A DNA stretch of 64,000 nt, taken from Formosa agariphila KMM 3901 (GTDB taxonomy: Bacteria > Bacteroidota > Bacteroidia > Flavobacteriales > Flavobacteriaceae). The stretch is taken from assembly GCF_000723205.1 (NCBI RefSeq), contig NZ_HG315671.1:446851-510850 (forward strand). Reading direction: 5' to 3'. Below, piece after piece: positions 7,297 through 16,242 of this stretch. How positions within the stretch are numbered: position 1 is the first letter of the stretch; every line of letters begins with the position of its first letter. Below the pieces are notes generated by a model. That model searched no databases, had not been told where the DNA came from, and worked only from the letters and a program-made list of their open reading frames with translations. The translations under genes and the position numbers were made by a program.

Positions 7297-9978
7297 ATGT
7301 CAAAAAATAATAAGCCTAAATATTTAAGTCTTTCTGGATTAGAGCCATTAATCGTGACTCCAGAAAGTAATTTTATAAATGTAGGAGAACGAACTAATGT
7401 TACCGGTTCTAGAAAATTCTTACGATTAATTAAAGAAGAAAAATTTGATGAAGCTCTAGATGTTGCCCGCGACCAAGTAGAAGGTGGTGCGCAAATTATC
7501 GATGTGAACATGGATGAAGGAATGTTAGATGGTGCAGAAGCCATGGTAAAATTCCTGAATTTAATTGCTTCAGAGCCAGATATTGCTCGTGTGCCTATCA
7601 TGATCGATAGTTCGAAATGGGATATTATTGAAGCTGGACTTCAGGTAGTTCAAGGAAAATCGGTAGTAAATTCAATCAGTTTAAAAGAAGGAGAAGAGGC
7701 GTTTATTCATCATGCTAAATTGGTGAAACGTTACGGTGCTGCCATGGTTGTAATGGCATTCGATGAAGATGGTCAAGCCGATACCTATCAGCGTCGAATA
7801 GATATCTGTAAGCGTTCTTACGATATCTTGGTCGATAAAGTTAAGTTTCCACCTCAAGATATTATTTTTGATCCAAATATTTTTCCTGTGGCTACAGGAA
7901 TGGAAGAGCATCGCTTAAATGCATTAGATTTCTTTAATGCAACAAAATGGATTCGAGAAAATTTACCGTACGCCAATGTTTCTGGAGGAGTGAGTAATGT
8001 GTCGTTTTCGTTTAGAGGAAACACCGTTGTTCGTGAAGCAATAAACTCTGCATTCTTATACCACGCCATCAAACATGGATTAAATATTGGAATTGTAAAC
8101 CCGACCATGTTGGAGGTTTACGACGAAATTCCTAAAGATCTTTTACAACATGTAGAAGATGTATTATTCAACCGTAGTGATGATGCAACAGAGCGGTTAT
8201 TAGACTTCGCAGAAACTGTAAAAGGAGATAAAAAAGTTGATGAAGCCAAAATTTTAGAATGGCGTAGTCACGAGTTACAAGATAGAATTACGCATGCTCT
8301 AGTAAAGGGAATTGATGCCTTTATTATTGAAGACGTAGAACAAGCACGTCAAGAATCGGCAAAGCCTATCGAAGTTATCGAAGGCCATTTAATGATTGGA
8401 ATGAATGTGGTTGGAGATTTATTCGGAAGCGGAAAAATGTTCTTGCCTCAGGTGGTTAAGTCTGCTCGAGTGATGAAAAAAGCCGTAGCCTATTTACAAC
8501 CTTTCATTGAAGCAGAAAAAGACGGTAAGCAAGAGTTTGCTGGTAAAATTTTAATGGCGACAGTTAAAGGAGACGTACACGATATTGGTAAAAATATTGT
8601 AAGTGTGGTACTTGGGTGTAATAATTATGAGATCGTAGACCTTGGTGTTATGGTGCCGCCAGAGCGAATTATAGAAACCGCTAAAGCTGAAAATGTAGAT
8701 GTTATTGGATTAAGCGGATTAATAACACCATCGTTAGACGAAATGGTGTATTTGTCTAAAGAAATGGAGCGTCAGAAGTTTACCATTCCATTACTTATTG
8801 GTGGTGCAACCACATCGCGAGCACATTCGGCTGTTAAAATCGCGCCTAATTATACCAATGCTGTAGTGCATGTTAATGATGCCTCTAGAGCAGTTACCGT
8901 AGTTGGGAATTTATTGAATAAAGACAATAAAATATATAAAGAACAAATTCGTGAAGAGTACGAGAAGTTCCGTGAGCAATTCTTAAAACGTGGTAAGAAG
9001 AAAAACTTTGTCACGATTGAAGAGGCTAGAAAGCGTAAATTTAAAATTGATTGGAATACCTCAGACATTGTAAAACCGAATCAGTTAGGAGTTCAAGTGC
9101 TTCAAGATTTCGACATTACTAAACTGGAGGAATTTATCGATTGGAGTCCGTTTTTTAGAAGTTGGGATTTACACGGGAAATATCCGGATATTTTAACCGA
9201 TGAGGTTGTGGGCGAACAAGCAACAGAATTATTTGCCGATGCAAAGGAATTATTAAAACGCGTATTCGATGAGAAATTGTTGGGCGCTAAAGCAATCTTC
9301 GGACTGTTTCCTGCAAACAGCGTTAACGATGATGATATTGAGATTTATGGTGAAGATGGCAAACCAAAAGTTACCTTTTTAACCTTACGTCAGCAGTTAG
9401 ATAAACGTGCAGGTGTTCCTAATTTTGCGTTGTCAGATTTTATTGCACCTAAAGATACTGGAATAACAGATTATATGGGATGTTTCTGTGTAAGTACAGG
9501 TTTTGGAACTGCAGAATTAGCAAAAGAATTCGAAGCGAAGCACGACGACTATAATTCAATTATGATTAAGGCGCTTGCCGATCGTTTAGCAGAAGCCTTT
9601 GCAGAATATCTTCATAAAGAAATTAGAATCAATTATTGGGGTTACGATTCTAATGAAACACTTTCTAACGAAGATTTAATTAAAGAAACCTATAAAGGTG
9701 TGCGTCCTGCACCAGGATATCCAGCATGTCCGGATCACCTAGAAAAGAAAACCATTTGGAAACTTCTTAAGGTTAAGGAAGAAATTGGGGTAGAAATTAC
9801 AGACAGCTTAGCCATGTGGCCAGCTGCTAGTGTAAGCGGATATTATTTTGCTAATAAAGAAGCAAAGTATTTTGGCTTAGGAAAAATTACCAACGATCAA
9901 TTGGTAGATTATGCCAAACGTCGAGGTATTAGTAACGAAGAAGCAGAGAAGTGGTTAAGTCCAACATTAGCCGATTAA
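7297..9978 (+). CDS. metH: Methionine synthase, folate, B12 and activation modules (MetH)
   Basis: This 893-residue protein holds the rest of cobalamin-dependent methionine synthase. The pterin-binding module begins with [11 protein letters not shown] (28-38). It is followed by the four-helix cap and the B12 domain with the lower ligand H428 in DVHDIGKN. The C-terminal SAM-dependent activation domain includes [12 protein letters not shown]. The homocysteine module is missing from this chain and is supplied by the gene just upstream. The enzyme needs methylcobalamin and methyltetrahydrofolate, the latter made by MetF in the same operon. Confidence 0.96.
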   Translation: MSKNNKPKYLSLSGLEPLIVTPESNFINVGERTNVTGSRKFLRLIKEEKFDEALDVARDQVEGGAQIIDVNMDEGMLDGAEAMVKFLNLIASEPDIARVPIMIDSSKWDIIEAGLQVVQGKSVVNSISLKEGEEAFIHHAKLVKRYGAAMVVMAFDEDGQADTYQRRIDICKRSYDILVDKVKFPPQDIIFDPNIFPVATGMEEHRLNALDFFNATKWIRENLPYANVSGGVSNVSFSFRGNTVVREAINSAFLYHAIKHGLNIGIVNPTMLEVYDEIPKDLLQHVEDVLFNRSDDATERLLDFAETVKGDKKVDEAKILEWRSHELQDRITHALVKGIDAFIIEDVEQARQESAKPIEVIEGHLMIGMNVVGDLFGSGKMFLPQVVKSARVMKKAVAYLQPFIEAEKDGKQEFAGKILMATVKGDVHDIGKNIVSVVLGCNNYEIVDLGVMVPPERIIETAKAENVDVIGLSGLITPSLDEMVYLSKEMERQKFTIPLLIGGATTSRAHSAVKIAPNYTNAVVHVNDASRAVTVVGNLLNKDNKIYKEQIREEYEKFREQFLKRGKKKNFVTIEEARKRKFKIDWNTSDIVKPNQLGVQVLQDFDITKLEEFIDWSPFFRSWDLHGKYPDILTDEVVGEQATELFADAKELLKRVFDEKLLGAKAIFGLFPANSVNDDDIEIYGEDGKPKVTFLTLRQQLDKRAGVPNFALSDFIAPKDTGITDYMGCFCVSTGFGTAELAKEFEAKHDDYNSIMIKALADRLAEAFAEYLHKEIRINYWGYDSNETLSNEDLIKETYKGVRPAPGYPACPDHLEKKTIWKLLKVKEEIGVEITDSLAMWPAASVSGYYFANKEAKYFGLGKITNDQLVDYAKRRGISNEEAEKWLSPTLAD

Positions 9979-9991
9979 ATTTATAATAATT

Positions 9992-10234
9992 ATGAGTAAG
10001 AAATTTATAGAAATACATTTGGGTGGCCACGTTATTATTCATGGTTTCGATGCTCATAATAAAGAAATTACAGAACGTGTAGAAGCTGAAGATTTTACCA
10101 AGAAAATTATAGCAATTTCACGCATTAAATCGGTTAGTGAAAATTTTATATTAACAGATTATACAGATGGTCGACTTGTTTATTGGGAATATAAAGAAGA
10201 CTACGAAACGATTAAAAAGGCATTGACGAAATAA
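9992..10234 (+). CDS. Small conserved-looking protein of unknown function in the methionine operon
   Basis: An 80-residue acidic/basic mixed protein with no signal peptide or membrane segment and no family that I recognise. It starts 13 bases after metH. Its stop overlaps the metF start (TAATG), so it is firmly inside the operon and probably translationally coupled to metF. It contains a short IHLGGHVIIHGF stretch with three histidines near the N-terminus, and the rest looks like a small alpha/beta fold. A role linked to MetH or MetF is only inferred from position. Confidence 0.75.
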   Translation: MSKKFIEIHLGGHVIIHGFDAHNKEITERVEAEDFTKKIIAISRIKSVSENFILTDYTDGRLVYWEYKEDYETIKKALTK

Positions 10235-11190
10235 TGAAAGTTACAGATCACATAAAACAAGCCAACGGAAAAACATTATTCTCTTTTGAAGTTATTCCGC
10301 CTCAGAAAGGTAAAAATATTCAAGATTTATATAATAATATAGATCCGTTAATGGAGTTTAAACCACCATTTATAGATGTTACAACGTCTCGCGAAGAGTA
10401 TGTGTATGTCGATAAAGGTAACGGACTTTTAGATAAGCGAATCACGCGTATGCGTCCTGGAACTGTTGGGATTTGTGCCTCAATTATGCATAAATATAAA
10501 GTAGACGCTATTCCGCATTTACTTTGTGGTGGATTTACTAAAGAAGAAACCGAATATGTGCTAGTAGATTGTCATTATTTAGGCTTAGACAATGTTGTGG
10601 CTTTACGTGGAGATGCACGTAAAGATGAGTCGTATTTTATAGCCACAGAAGGTGGAAACCATTTTGCTAGTGAATTGGTGGAGCAAATCTCAAATTTAAA
10701 TCAAGGAAAATACCTTCACGACGATATTAAAGTAGAGCATAATTACGATTTCTGTATTGGTGTAGCTGGATATCCAGAAAAGCATATGGAATCCCCGTCT
10801 TTAAATACGGACTTAAAACGTTTAAAAGCGAAGGTAGATGCTGGTGCAGATTATGTGGTGACACAAATGTTTTTCGACAATCAGAAATATTTCGATTTTG
10901 TAGAAAAAGCTAGAGAGATTGGTATAACGGTTCCAATTATTCCGGGAATCAAACCTTTGGCCGTAAAACGTCATTTACAAATTCTTCCTCAAGTGTTTAA
11001 AATCGATTTACCAGAAGATTTAATAGATGCTGTAGAAAGGTGTAAAGACAATAAAGCTGTTAGACAAGTAGGTATCGAGTTTGCTATTCAGCAATCTAAA
11101 GAATTAAAAGCTGCAGGTGTACCATTTTTACATTATTATTCTATGGGAAAAAGTGATAATATAAAAGCCATAGCATCCGCTTTATTCTAA
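10234..11190 (+). CDS. metF: 5,10-methylenetetrahydrofolate reductase
   Basis: This FAD-dependent TIM-barrel enzyme makes 5-methyltetrahydrofolate, the methyl donor for MetH. Visible signatures are FEVIPPQKG near the N-terminus (the FE catalytic Glu), VALRGDARKD, the ADYVVTQMFFD flavin/folate segment and PIIPGIKPL. The length of 318 residues is normal for bacterial MetF. It is the last gene of the riboswitch-controlled operon. A new promoter-like box lies 9 bases after its stop, so the following genes are probably independent. Confidence 0.95.
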   Translation: MKVTDHIKQANGKTLFSFEVIPPQKGKNIQDLYNNIDPLMEFKPPFIDVTTSREEYVYVDKGNGLLDKRITRMRPGTVGICASIMHKYKVDAIPHLLCGGFTKEETEYVLVDCHYLGLDNVVALRGDARKDESYFIATEGGNHFASELVEQISNLNQGKYLHDDIKVEHNYDFCIGVAGYPEKHMESPSLNTDLKRLKAKVDAGADYVVTQMFFDNQKYFDFVEKAREIGITVPIIPGIKPLAVKRHLQILPQVFKIDLPEDLIDAVERCKDNKAVRQVGIEFAIQQSKELKAAGVPFLHYYSMGKSDNIKAIASALF

Positions 11191-11199
11191 GAATTCGGT

Positions 11200-11207
11200 T
11201 ACTTTTG
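11200..11207 (+). promoter_or_regulatory. Promoter -7 box (TACTTTTG) for the PagL-like gene
   Basis: TACTTTTG matches the Bacteroidota -7 consensus TAnnTTTG exactly and is followed by GCCCC. It sits 16 bases before the ATG at 11224, so the mRNA leader would be very short (about 10 bases). No clear TTG -33 box was found at the expected distance. Motif match only. Confidence 0.4.
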
Positions 11208-11223
11208 CCCCTTATTTATTTTT

Positions 11224-12315
11224 ATGAAGCAACTGCTACTTTTATTGTGTTTCCTGACATCGTTGATGATGTATTCTCAAGAGACATTCAAATCATCTTA
11301 TGTCGATGTTAACTATTTTCAAGGTAATATAGCGCTTCATAACAACTATATTTTACATCTTATTGAAGGTCATCCTGAAGGTGTTATTGTAAGTTGGAAT
11401 AAAAAAACGTTCGGACAAGAAGATTGGCAAGAAGGGTATAATTATCCAGACTATGGTGCTTCTTTTTCGTATCAGAATTTAAAAAGTGAAACCTTAGGAA
11501 ATAACTATGCGCTTTATGCGCATTATAATTTTTATTTCTTTAAGAGGCATTTAATGTTTCGTATTGGTCAAGGTTTAGCCTATAATACCAATCCGTACGA
11601 TAAATACGATAATTATAAAAACATCGCCTTCGGCTCTACAATTTTAAGTAGTACGTATTTTATGCTGAATTATAAGCGGGAACGTATTTTCGACCGTTTT
11701 GGACTTCAAGCGGGTGTATCGCTTATTCATTATTCTAATGCCAATGTAGTGGCGCCAAATTCGAGTATAAATTCAGTCACACTAAATGTGGGTCTAACAT
11801 ATAATTTAGACGATGAAGATCAGGAGTATAAGCATACAGTTGTAAAAGAAAATTTTACGCAACCTATAAAGTATAATTTTGCTTTTCGTAGTGGTGTAAA
11901 TGAAAGCGATGTTATTGGCATGGGGCAATCTGCATTCTATGTGCTTTCTGCATATGCCGATAAACGTTTGTCTAAAAAGAGTGCTGTGCAATTTGGAACA
12001 GATATATTCTTTTCAAATTTCTTAAAAGATTTAATTGACTATAACGCTGTAGCTTTTCCAGAAAATAATATAGACCCAGATACCGATTATAAGCGTGTAG
12101 GTTTATTTGTTGGGCACGAATTGTTTATCAATAAAATGTCTGTAGAATCTCAAGTCGGCTATTATGTGTATTATCCGTTCGATTTTGAAGGAAGAACGTA
12201 TCTAAGAATCGGTTTAAAGCGTTATTTTGGAGAAAAATGGTTTGCAGCACTTAGTTTAAAAACTCACGGAGCAAAAGCAGAATGTGTTGAATTTGGAGTA
12301 GGAATACGATTGTAG
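11224..12315 (+). CDS. Acyloxyacyl hydrolase, lipid A deacylase (PagL-like)
   Basis: A predicted outer membrane beta-barrel of 363 residues with a signal peptide ending in MMYSQ. The region around LIHYSNAN resembles the PagL active-site His-Ser motif (HxSN). PagL enzymes remove an acyl chain from lipid A at the outer membrane. Alternating hydrophobic strands rich in Tyr and Phe continue to the C-terminus. The protein is about twice the length of Pseudomonas PagL, so the second half is an extra barrel or surface part. It is followed directly by the DUF2807 lipoprotein gene, whose ATG comes right after its stop. Confidence 0.7.
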   Translation: MKQLLLLLCFLTSLMMYSQETFKSSYVDVNYFQGNIALHNNYILHLIEGHPEGVIVSWNKKTFGQEDWQEGYNYPDYGASFSYQNLKSETLGNNYALYAHYNFYFFKRHLMFRIGQGLAYNTNPYDKYDNYKNIAFGSTILSSTYFMLNYKRERIFDRFGLQAGVSLIHYSNANVVAPNSSINSVTLNVGLTYNLDDEDQEYKHTVVKENFTQPIKYNFAFRSGVNESDVIGMGQSAFYVLSAYADKRLSKKSAVQFGTDIFFSNFLKDLIDYNAVAFPENNIDPDTDYKRVGLFVGHELFINKMSVESQVGYYVYYPFDFEGRTYLRIGLKRYFGEKWFAALSLKTHGAKAECVEFGVGIRL

Positions 12316-13071
12316 ATGATGAAAAAAATAATAGCCATATTTGTAGTGTTTTTACTGTGTTCTTGCGATAGCGAAGATGCGTCTGATTGCTTTCAGACCA
12401 CCGGAGAACTAACGTCTAAAACCATTGGTATTGATACTTTCGATAGAATTTTAGTTAATAGAAATATTGAATTGACCATAATTCAAGGTTCAGAATTAAA
12501 AGCCTTTATAGAAACTGGTGAAAATTTAATGAACGATGTAGAGGTTCATGTTATCGATGGTGAATTGCAACTTACAGATAATAACACGTGTAATTTATTT
12601 AGAAATTACGATCCAACAAAAATAACAATAACAACGCCAACATCTTTTTATCAGATTAGAAGTTCAACACAGTTTGAAGTGAAATCTGAAGGTGTGTTAA
12701 CACTTGATGAATTACAGTTGTTTTCTGAAGATTTTAATGCTGAAGAAAGCTTTAATGTAGGCGATTTTAGGTTGCAGTTAGATGTTGAAGAACTGATAGT
12801 TGTGTCTAATAATATTTCAGTGTTTTATATTTCAGGAACTACTAATAAATTAACCGTAGGGTTTTATGCTGGAGCAGGTCGTTTTGAAGGTGCAAATCTA
12901 ATTGCACAATCGGTAAACATTTTTCACAGAGGAAGTAACGATATCATTGTTAATCCGCAAGAATTATTAACAGGAGAACTTGTAAGTACAGGAGATGTAA
13001 TCTCTAAAAATAAACCTGAAATTGTAGAAGTTGACACAAAATATAAGGGCCAATTATATTTTCAAGAGTAA
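12316..13071 (+). CDS. Head GIN (DUF2807) domain lipoprotein
   Basis: The N-terminus is a lipoprotein signal with lipobox LLCSC, followed by acidic residues (DSEDASD) of the kind that send Bacteroidota lipoproteins to the cell surface. The rest is a repetitive beta-strand region typical of the putative auto-transporter adhesin head GIN family: FDRILVNRNIELTI near the start and repeated short strands later. Function is unknown. A beta-helix surface domain is inferred. The ATG lies immediately after the upstream stop, so both genes are likely one operon. It converges on gldA with no gap. Confidence 0.75.
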   Translation: MMKKIIAIFVVFLLCSCDSEDASDCFQTTGELTSKTIGIDTFDRILVNRNIELTIIQGSELKAFIETGENLMNDVEVHVIDGELQLTDNNTCNLFRNYDPTKITITTPTSFYQIRSSTQFEVKSEGVLTLDELQLFSEDFNAEESFNVGDFRLQLDVEELIVVSNNISVFYISGTTNKLTVGFYAGAGRFEGANLIAQSVNIFHRGSNDIIVNPQELLTGELVSTGDVISKNKPEIVEVDTKYKGQLYFQE

Positions 13072-13968
13072 TTAATCTTGTGTCATCGTTCTAAATAATT
13101 CTTCTAAACTTTCATTTTTCTGAGTCAGTTGAAAAATTTTCAATTCGTTATCATGTGCAAAATCGAATACCTTCGGACGCATATCTTCAGTAGTTGAGAA
13201 GGTAATCTCATATACAAATCCATAGGTGTTAACTACCGATGTTACGTGCGGTAAACGCAATAAAAAAGCATCTTCTACACGAAAGTCAAATTCTACCAAA
13301 ACAATTTGTGCTTTTCCAGCTTGTAAATCTTTCAATTTTTTATCAGATACAATCTGACCTTTATTGATAATAATAACACGGTCGCACATAGCTTCAACCT
13401 CTTGCATTATATGGGTAGAAAGAAAAACAGTTTTTGTTTGTCCGATGGTTTTAATCAATTCTCGAATAGAAACCAATTGATTTGGATCTAATCCTGTTGT
13501 AGGTTCATCTAAAATTAAAACTTCAGGGTCGTGTAATAAGGCGTTGGCTAAACCTACACGTTGACGATAACCTTTAGAAAGTTGCCCAATTTTTTTATGC
13601 GATTCTGGTGTTAAGCCAGTAAGTTCTATAACTTCGGAAATACGTTGTTTAGAGACTTTATATATCTCGGCATTAAAACTTAAATACTCCTTCACATACA
13701 TGTCTAGGTATAGCGGATTATGCTCTGGAAGATAACCTACACTTTGTTGAACCGCTTTAGTTTGAGTATTAATATTAAACCCATTCACTTCAGCCTCACC
13801 AGATGTGGGGTCTATAAACGTGGTTAATATTTTCATCATTGTAGATTTTCCTGCCCCATTTGGACCAAGGAAACCAACAATTTCGGGTTTGCCTACAGAA
13901 AAAGAAACGTTATCTAAAGCTTTTTGTGTACCATACACTTTACTAAGCTGTTCTACCTTTATTGACAT
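13072..13968 (-). CDS. gldA: Gliding motility ABC transporter ATP-binding protein GldA
   Basis: A 298-residue ABC ATPase with Walker A GPNGAGKST, signature LSKGYRQRVG, Walker B VLILDEPTTGLD and the switch His in STHIMQEV. The sequence is of the GldA type: it starts MSIKVEQLSKVYGTQKAL and has a C-terminal ACT-like extension. In Flavobacterium johnsoniae GldA works with membrane proteins GldF and GldG and is needed for gliding. Those partners are not in this window. The same architecture occurs in other ABC-2 exporters, so the gliding role rests on family resemblance. It stands alone on the minus strand. Confidence 0.85.
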   Translation of the reverse strand: MSIKVEQLSKVYGTQKALDNVSFSVGKPEIVGFLGPNGAGKSTMMKILTTFIDPTSGEAEVNGFNINTQTKAVQQSVGYLPEHNPLYLDMYVKEYLSFNAEIYKVSKQRISEVIELTGLTPESHKKIGQLSKGYRQRVGLANALLHDPEVLILDEPTTGLDPNQLVSIRELIKTIGQTKTVFLSTHIMQEVEAMCDRVIIINKGQIVSDKKLKDLQAGKAQIVLVEFDFRVEDAFLLRLPHVTSVVNTYGFVYEITFSTTEDMRPKVFDFAHDNELKIFQLTQKNESLEELFRTMTQD

Positions 13969-13984
13969 TTTACTATACTTTGTT

Positions 13985-14017
13985 CAAAAGTAAACATTAT
14001 ATAATTTATTTTACGAA
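13985..14017 (-). promoter_or_regulatory. Promoter for gldA
   Basis: On the minus strand, TACTTTTG (13985-13992) is a perfect TAnnTTTG box. TTCG (14014-14017) lies 21 bases upstream as a near-match to the -33 box. The start codon at 13968 is 16 bases downstream of the -7 box, giving a short leader. Confidence 0.5.
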
Positions 14018-14072
14018 TTACCTTAAAATCTTTAAAACTATAACAACAATTTGAAAAAAAATAAATGAAAGG

Positions 14073-14103
14073 TTTTGTAATGTAAAATTATTAATTACTT
14101 TAG
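14073..14103 (+). promoter_or_regulatory. Promoter of the aromatic amino acid operon leader
   Basis: TTTTG at 14073-14077 and TACTTTAG at 14096-14103 (7 of 8 matches to TAnnTTTG) are separated by 18 bases, a normal Bacteroidota promoter layout. Transcription would start near 14110, about 12 bases before the leader peptide ATG at 14123. Confidence 0.5.
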
Positions 14104-14122
14104 TGCCCAAGAAAAGCAATAC

Positions 14123-14200
14123 ATGCAAAACACAAGTTTCACATATTTTAATTTTTTCTATTTCTTTTTTAGCAAAGGGAATGAGGCATTGTATGTGTAA
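14123..14200 (+). CDS. Phe-rich leader peptide (attenuator) of the aromatic operon
   Basis: A 25-codon ORF, too short for most gene callers. It contains 7 Phe and 3 Tyr, most of them packed in FTYFNFFYFFF at residues 6-16. It ends with TAA at 14198, and a terminator-like hairpin follows 24 bases later, right before pheA. This is the layout of the E. coli pheL leader. When charged Phe-tRNA is scarce, ribosomes stall on the Phe codons and prevent the terminator. Coding content, promoter and hairpin are seen directly. The regulatory function is inferred, and I could not find an obvious antiterminator partner for the hairpin. Confidence 0.7.
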   Translation: MQNTSFTYFNFFYFFFSKGNEALYV

Positions 14201-14224
14201 TTTATAAGTATAAATTTTAATATA

Positions 14225-14253
14225 AAGTCTCGATGTAAATCGGGACTTTTTTT
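14225..14253 (+). terminator. Attenuator terminator in front of pheA
   Basis: AAGTCTCGAT (14225-14234), loop GTAA and ATCGGGACTT (14239-14248) form a 10-bp stem with one G-U pair. A run of T follows directly (14247-14253). The pheA ATG begins at 14258, so this is not the terminator of an upstream gene on this strand. With the Phe-rich leader ORF just before it, it should stop transcription when Phe is plentiful. A weak AT hairpin (AATTTATA-AG-TATAAATT, 14199-14216) lies between. Confidence 0.7.
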
Positions 14254-14257
14254 ATAT

Positions 14258-15085
14258 ATGGTAAAAACAGTTTCAATTCAAGGTATAAAGGGGTCATTCC
14301 ATCACATCGTTGCTAGAACGTATTTTGATAACGATGTAGAAATTGATGAATGCATGTCTTTCGACGCTGTAGTCGACAATCTTATTAATAAAAAAAGTGA
14401 TGTGGCGATTATGGCTTTAGAGAATACTATAGCTGGATCAATTTTACCAAATTACGCATTAATAGATAAGTTTAATCTTCATATTATTGGAGAACACTAT
14501 TTAGATATTCAGCATAATTTAATGGCTTATCCTGGTCAGAAGATTGAAGATATTAAAGAAGTGTATTCGCACCCAATGGCGTTATTACAATGTAAAACAT
14601 TCTTTAAAGATTATCCGCACATTAAGCTGGTAGAAGATAAAGATACTGCTGAAACTGCCGAACGCATTACATCAAAACAATTAAAGGGTGTTGCTGCCAT
14701 TGCAAGTAAAACTGCAGCAGAAATTTTTGGATTAGAAATTTTAGCTGAAAGTATTCAAACAATAAAAGAAAACGAAACACGATTTGTTATTGTAAAAACA
14801 CAGAATTCTGTTTTGGATGAAAGTGAAATTACTAAAGCCTCTATCCGATTTGTGGTAGAACACAAACGTGGTAGCTTAGCAAGTGTTTTAAATGTATTAA
14901 GCGATTGTAGAATGAGTTTAACCAAAATACAGTCGTTACCAAAAATAGAAACGCCTTGGAAATATGCTTTTTTTGTAGACGTAACCTTCTTAAAATATAG
15001 CAATTTCGAGAAAGCAAAATCCATATTAGATATTATGGTGAAAGAATTTAAAGTACTTGGCGAATATAAAAATGCAAAATTATGA
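14258..15085 (+). CDS. pheA: Prephenate dehydratase
   Basis: This enzyme converts prephenate to phenylpyruvate, the step committed to Phe. Signatures are the ALENTIAGS segment (53-61) and the active-site ENETRF (171-176). A C-terminal ACT domain (about 190-270) should bind Phe for feedback control. The usual ESRP motif of that domain reads QSLP here, so allosteric behaviour may differ. The protein is 275 residues and has no chorismate mutase part; that activity sits on the last gene of the operon. Its end overlaps the aminotransferase gene by 4 bases. Confidence 0.93.
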   Translation: MVKTVSIQGIKGSFHHIVARTYFDNDVEIDECMSFDAVVDNLINKKSDVAIMALENTIAGSILPNYALIDKFNLHIIGEHYLDIQHNLMAYPGQKIEDIKEVYSHPMALLQCKTFFKDYPHIKLVEDKDTAETAERITSKQLKGVAAIASKTAAEIFGLEILAESIQTIKENETRFVIVKTQNSVLDESEITKASIRFVVEHKRGSLASVLNVLSDCRMSLTKIQSLPKIETPWKYAFFVDVTFLKYSNFEKAKSILDIMVKEFKVLGEYKNAKL

Positions 15086-16236
15086 TAACTGTAGCAAACA
15101 GGTTACAAACGGTCGAGGAATACTACTTTTCTAAGAAATTAAGAGAAGTAAATGCCTTAAAAGCAAGTGGAAAACCGATAATTAATCTTGGGATAGGAAG
15201 CCCAGATTTAATGCCACCACAACGTGTAATAGATGCTATTACCGAAAGTTTTAAACACCCAAATGTACACCAATATCAGAGTTATCAAGGCTTGCCAGAA
15301 TTACGTGAAGCCATGGGCGAATTTTACAAAGCACAATTTGGTGTGGATGTAGACCCAGCGTCAGAAATTTTGCCTTTAATGGGGAGTAAAGAAGGAATTC
15401 TTCATATTTCTATGGCATTTTTAAATGCAGGCGATGAGGTTTTAATTCCAAATCCAGGATATCCAACATATGCATCGGTTACTAAATTAGTTGAAGCTAA
15501 AGCGGTGACTTACGATTTAGATGAAACCAACGGTTGGTTGCCAGATTTAGAGGCTTTAGAGCAAACAGATTTAAGTAAAGTAAAAGTGATGTGGGTTAAT
15601 TATCCACATATGCCAACGGGAGCAAATGCAACCGAAGCACTATATGTAGAATTGGTTGCATTTGCAAAACGTAATGACATTTTAATTGTTAACGATAATC
15701 CATACAGTTTTGTATTAAACGAAAAACCGAAGAGTATTTTAAGTGTTCCTGGAGCAAAAGATATTTGTATCGAGCTTAATTCGTTAAGTAAAACCTTTAA
15801 CATGGCAGGTTGGCGTGTAGGAATGGTTTTAGGAAATGCAGAACATTTAAGTGCTGTGCTTAAAGTTAAGAGTAATATGGATTCTGGTATGTTTTATGGT
15901 ATTCAGAAAGGAGCAATTGAAGCTTTAAAAAGCACAAATATGTGGTTTAAAAGCTTAAATAGTGTCTACCAAAAACGTCGTGATTTAGTTTGGAAGCTAG
16001 CCGATTTATTAGGTTGCACTTACGATGTAAATGCAACAGGATTATTTGTATGGTCTAAATTACCAGAAGGTGTAGATGCCGAAACGTTTATTGATAAAAT
16101 TTTATACGAGAATTCTATATTTATAACACCAGGAATTATTTTTGGTAGTCAAGGTAAAGGATATATCCGTTTTTCTTTATGTGCATCAGAGCAAGAATTA
16201 GAGGAGGCGATAACGCGAATTAAATTTCAAAATTAA
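15082..16236 (+). CDS. Aromatic/aspartate aminotransferase (PLP class I)
   Basis: A 384-residue fold-type I aminotransferase. The PLP lysine lies in SLSKTFNMAGWRVG, and the NPGYPTY, NYPHMPTG and ND-NPY cofactor segments are present. In this operon the likely substrates are phenylpyruvate and 4-hydroxyphenylpyruvate (last step to Phe and Tyr) or prephenate. It overlaps pheA by 4 bases and is followed 6 bases later by tyrA. Substrate range cannot be fixed from sequence alone; LL-diaminopimelate aminotransferases look similar. Confidence 0.85.
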   Translation: MITVANRLQTVEEYYFSKKLREVNALKASGKPIINLGIGSPDLMPPQRVIDAITESFKHPNVHQYQSYQGLPELREAMGEFYKAQFGVDVDPASEILPLMGSKEGILHISMAFLNAGDEVLIPNPGYPTYASVTKLVEAKAVTYDLDETNGWLPDLEALEQTDLSKVKVMWVNYPHMPTGANATEALYVELVAFAKRNDILIVNDNPYSFVLNEKPKSILSVPGAKDICIELNSLSKTFNMAGWRVGMVLGNAEHLSAVLKVKSNMDSGMFYGIQKGAIEALKSTNMWFKSLNSVYQKRRDLVWKLADLLGCTYDVNATGLFVWSKLPEGVDAETFIDKILYENSIFITPGIIFGSQGKGYIRFSLCASEQELEEAITRIKFQN

Positions 16237-16242
16237 ATACTT

